Positions 63,846 through 64,000 of a DNA stretch of 64,000 bases are shown one piece after another. The stretch's first letter is position 1; every line of letters begins with the position of its first letter. Below the pieces are notes generated by a model. It was not told the DNA's origin, made no database searches, and saw nothing but the letters and a program-made list of their open reading frames with translations. The position numbers and the translations under genes are program-made. This DNA comes from Hermatobates lingyangjiaoensis (Eukaryota > Arthropoda > Insecta > Hemiptera > Hermatobatidae), in the NCBI GenBank assembly GCA_026182355.1, contig JAPFBL010000366.1, positions 1 through 64,000 on the forward strand. The letters are read 5' to 3'.

Positions 63846-64000
63846 GAATATATTATGTATGTATTATAATATTATGTATTAATAATATTACTATATTATG
63901 TAAGTATACATGAAACCTATCTATATTATAGATAGGATTGCCAACTCATTTTATATAAAACTGAGTTAAAACATATTCTTTCTTAGGTAAATGCTTTTTT

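Overview
The window is eukaryotic, AT-rich and intron-bearing, most likely arthropod. The gene count is low, splice sites are GT-AG, and there are tRNA-derived SINEs, hAT, mariner, pogo and Helitron relics, and a very heavy load of Penelope-like retroelements (PLEs). I cannot name the species from sequence alone.

Two protein-coding genes are well supported, and they converge tail to tail. On the + strand a C2H2 zinc-finger gene has three coding exons (1213-1275, 3536-3605, 13306-14156; 327 codons plus stop if the first ATG is the true start). Its introns are full of hAT and PLE insertions. On the - strand the mitochondrial PKA-anchoring/RNA-binding protein AKAP1 can be assembled from eight coding exons between 39594 and 18748. 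All phases agree and give 636 aa: an N-terminal membrane anchor, a Glu/Gln-rich repeat region, one KH domain and one Tudor domain. A further 5' UTR exon must lie upstream of 39617 and was not located.

The rest is repeats. 3.7-18.1 kb is a PLE graveyard built around a roughly 4.1 kb near-perfect palindrome of two head-to-head PLE copies (4526-8617). 18.9-38.6 kb holds the AKAP1 introns with a Helitron-like element, five hAT elements or MITEs (four with perfect 8-bp target duplications and one with a 7/8 match, counting the one at 1314), a pogo/Tigger relic that appears to have seeded a 22-bp satellite, SINEs, and a minisatellite made of copies of an AKAP1 3' splice site. 39.6-64 kb has no convincing exon. 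It holds a purine-rich tract, a foldback mariner (46556-47495), a 32-bp satellite with higher-order structure (48500-50090), more SINEs, a second large palindrome (58951-60240), a TA-flanked MITE (62261-62636) and many short PLE-derived foldbacks.

The most interesting pattern is spread over the whole window. Dozens of PLE-derived terminal repeats of at least six unrelated sequence families carry the same hammerhead-like layout: stem I, CTGANGA, one extra base, a hairpin, GAA, a perfect palindrome running from A to T, one unpaired base, then the complement of stem I. Stem I, helix II and the palindrome differ between families while pairing is kept. Most of these units occur as inverted pairs (foldbacks) flanked by (TA)n microsatellites.
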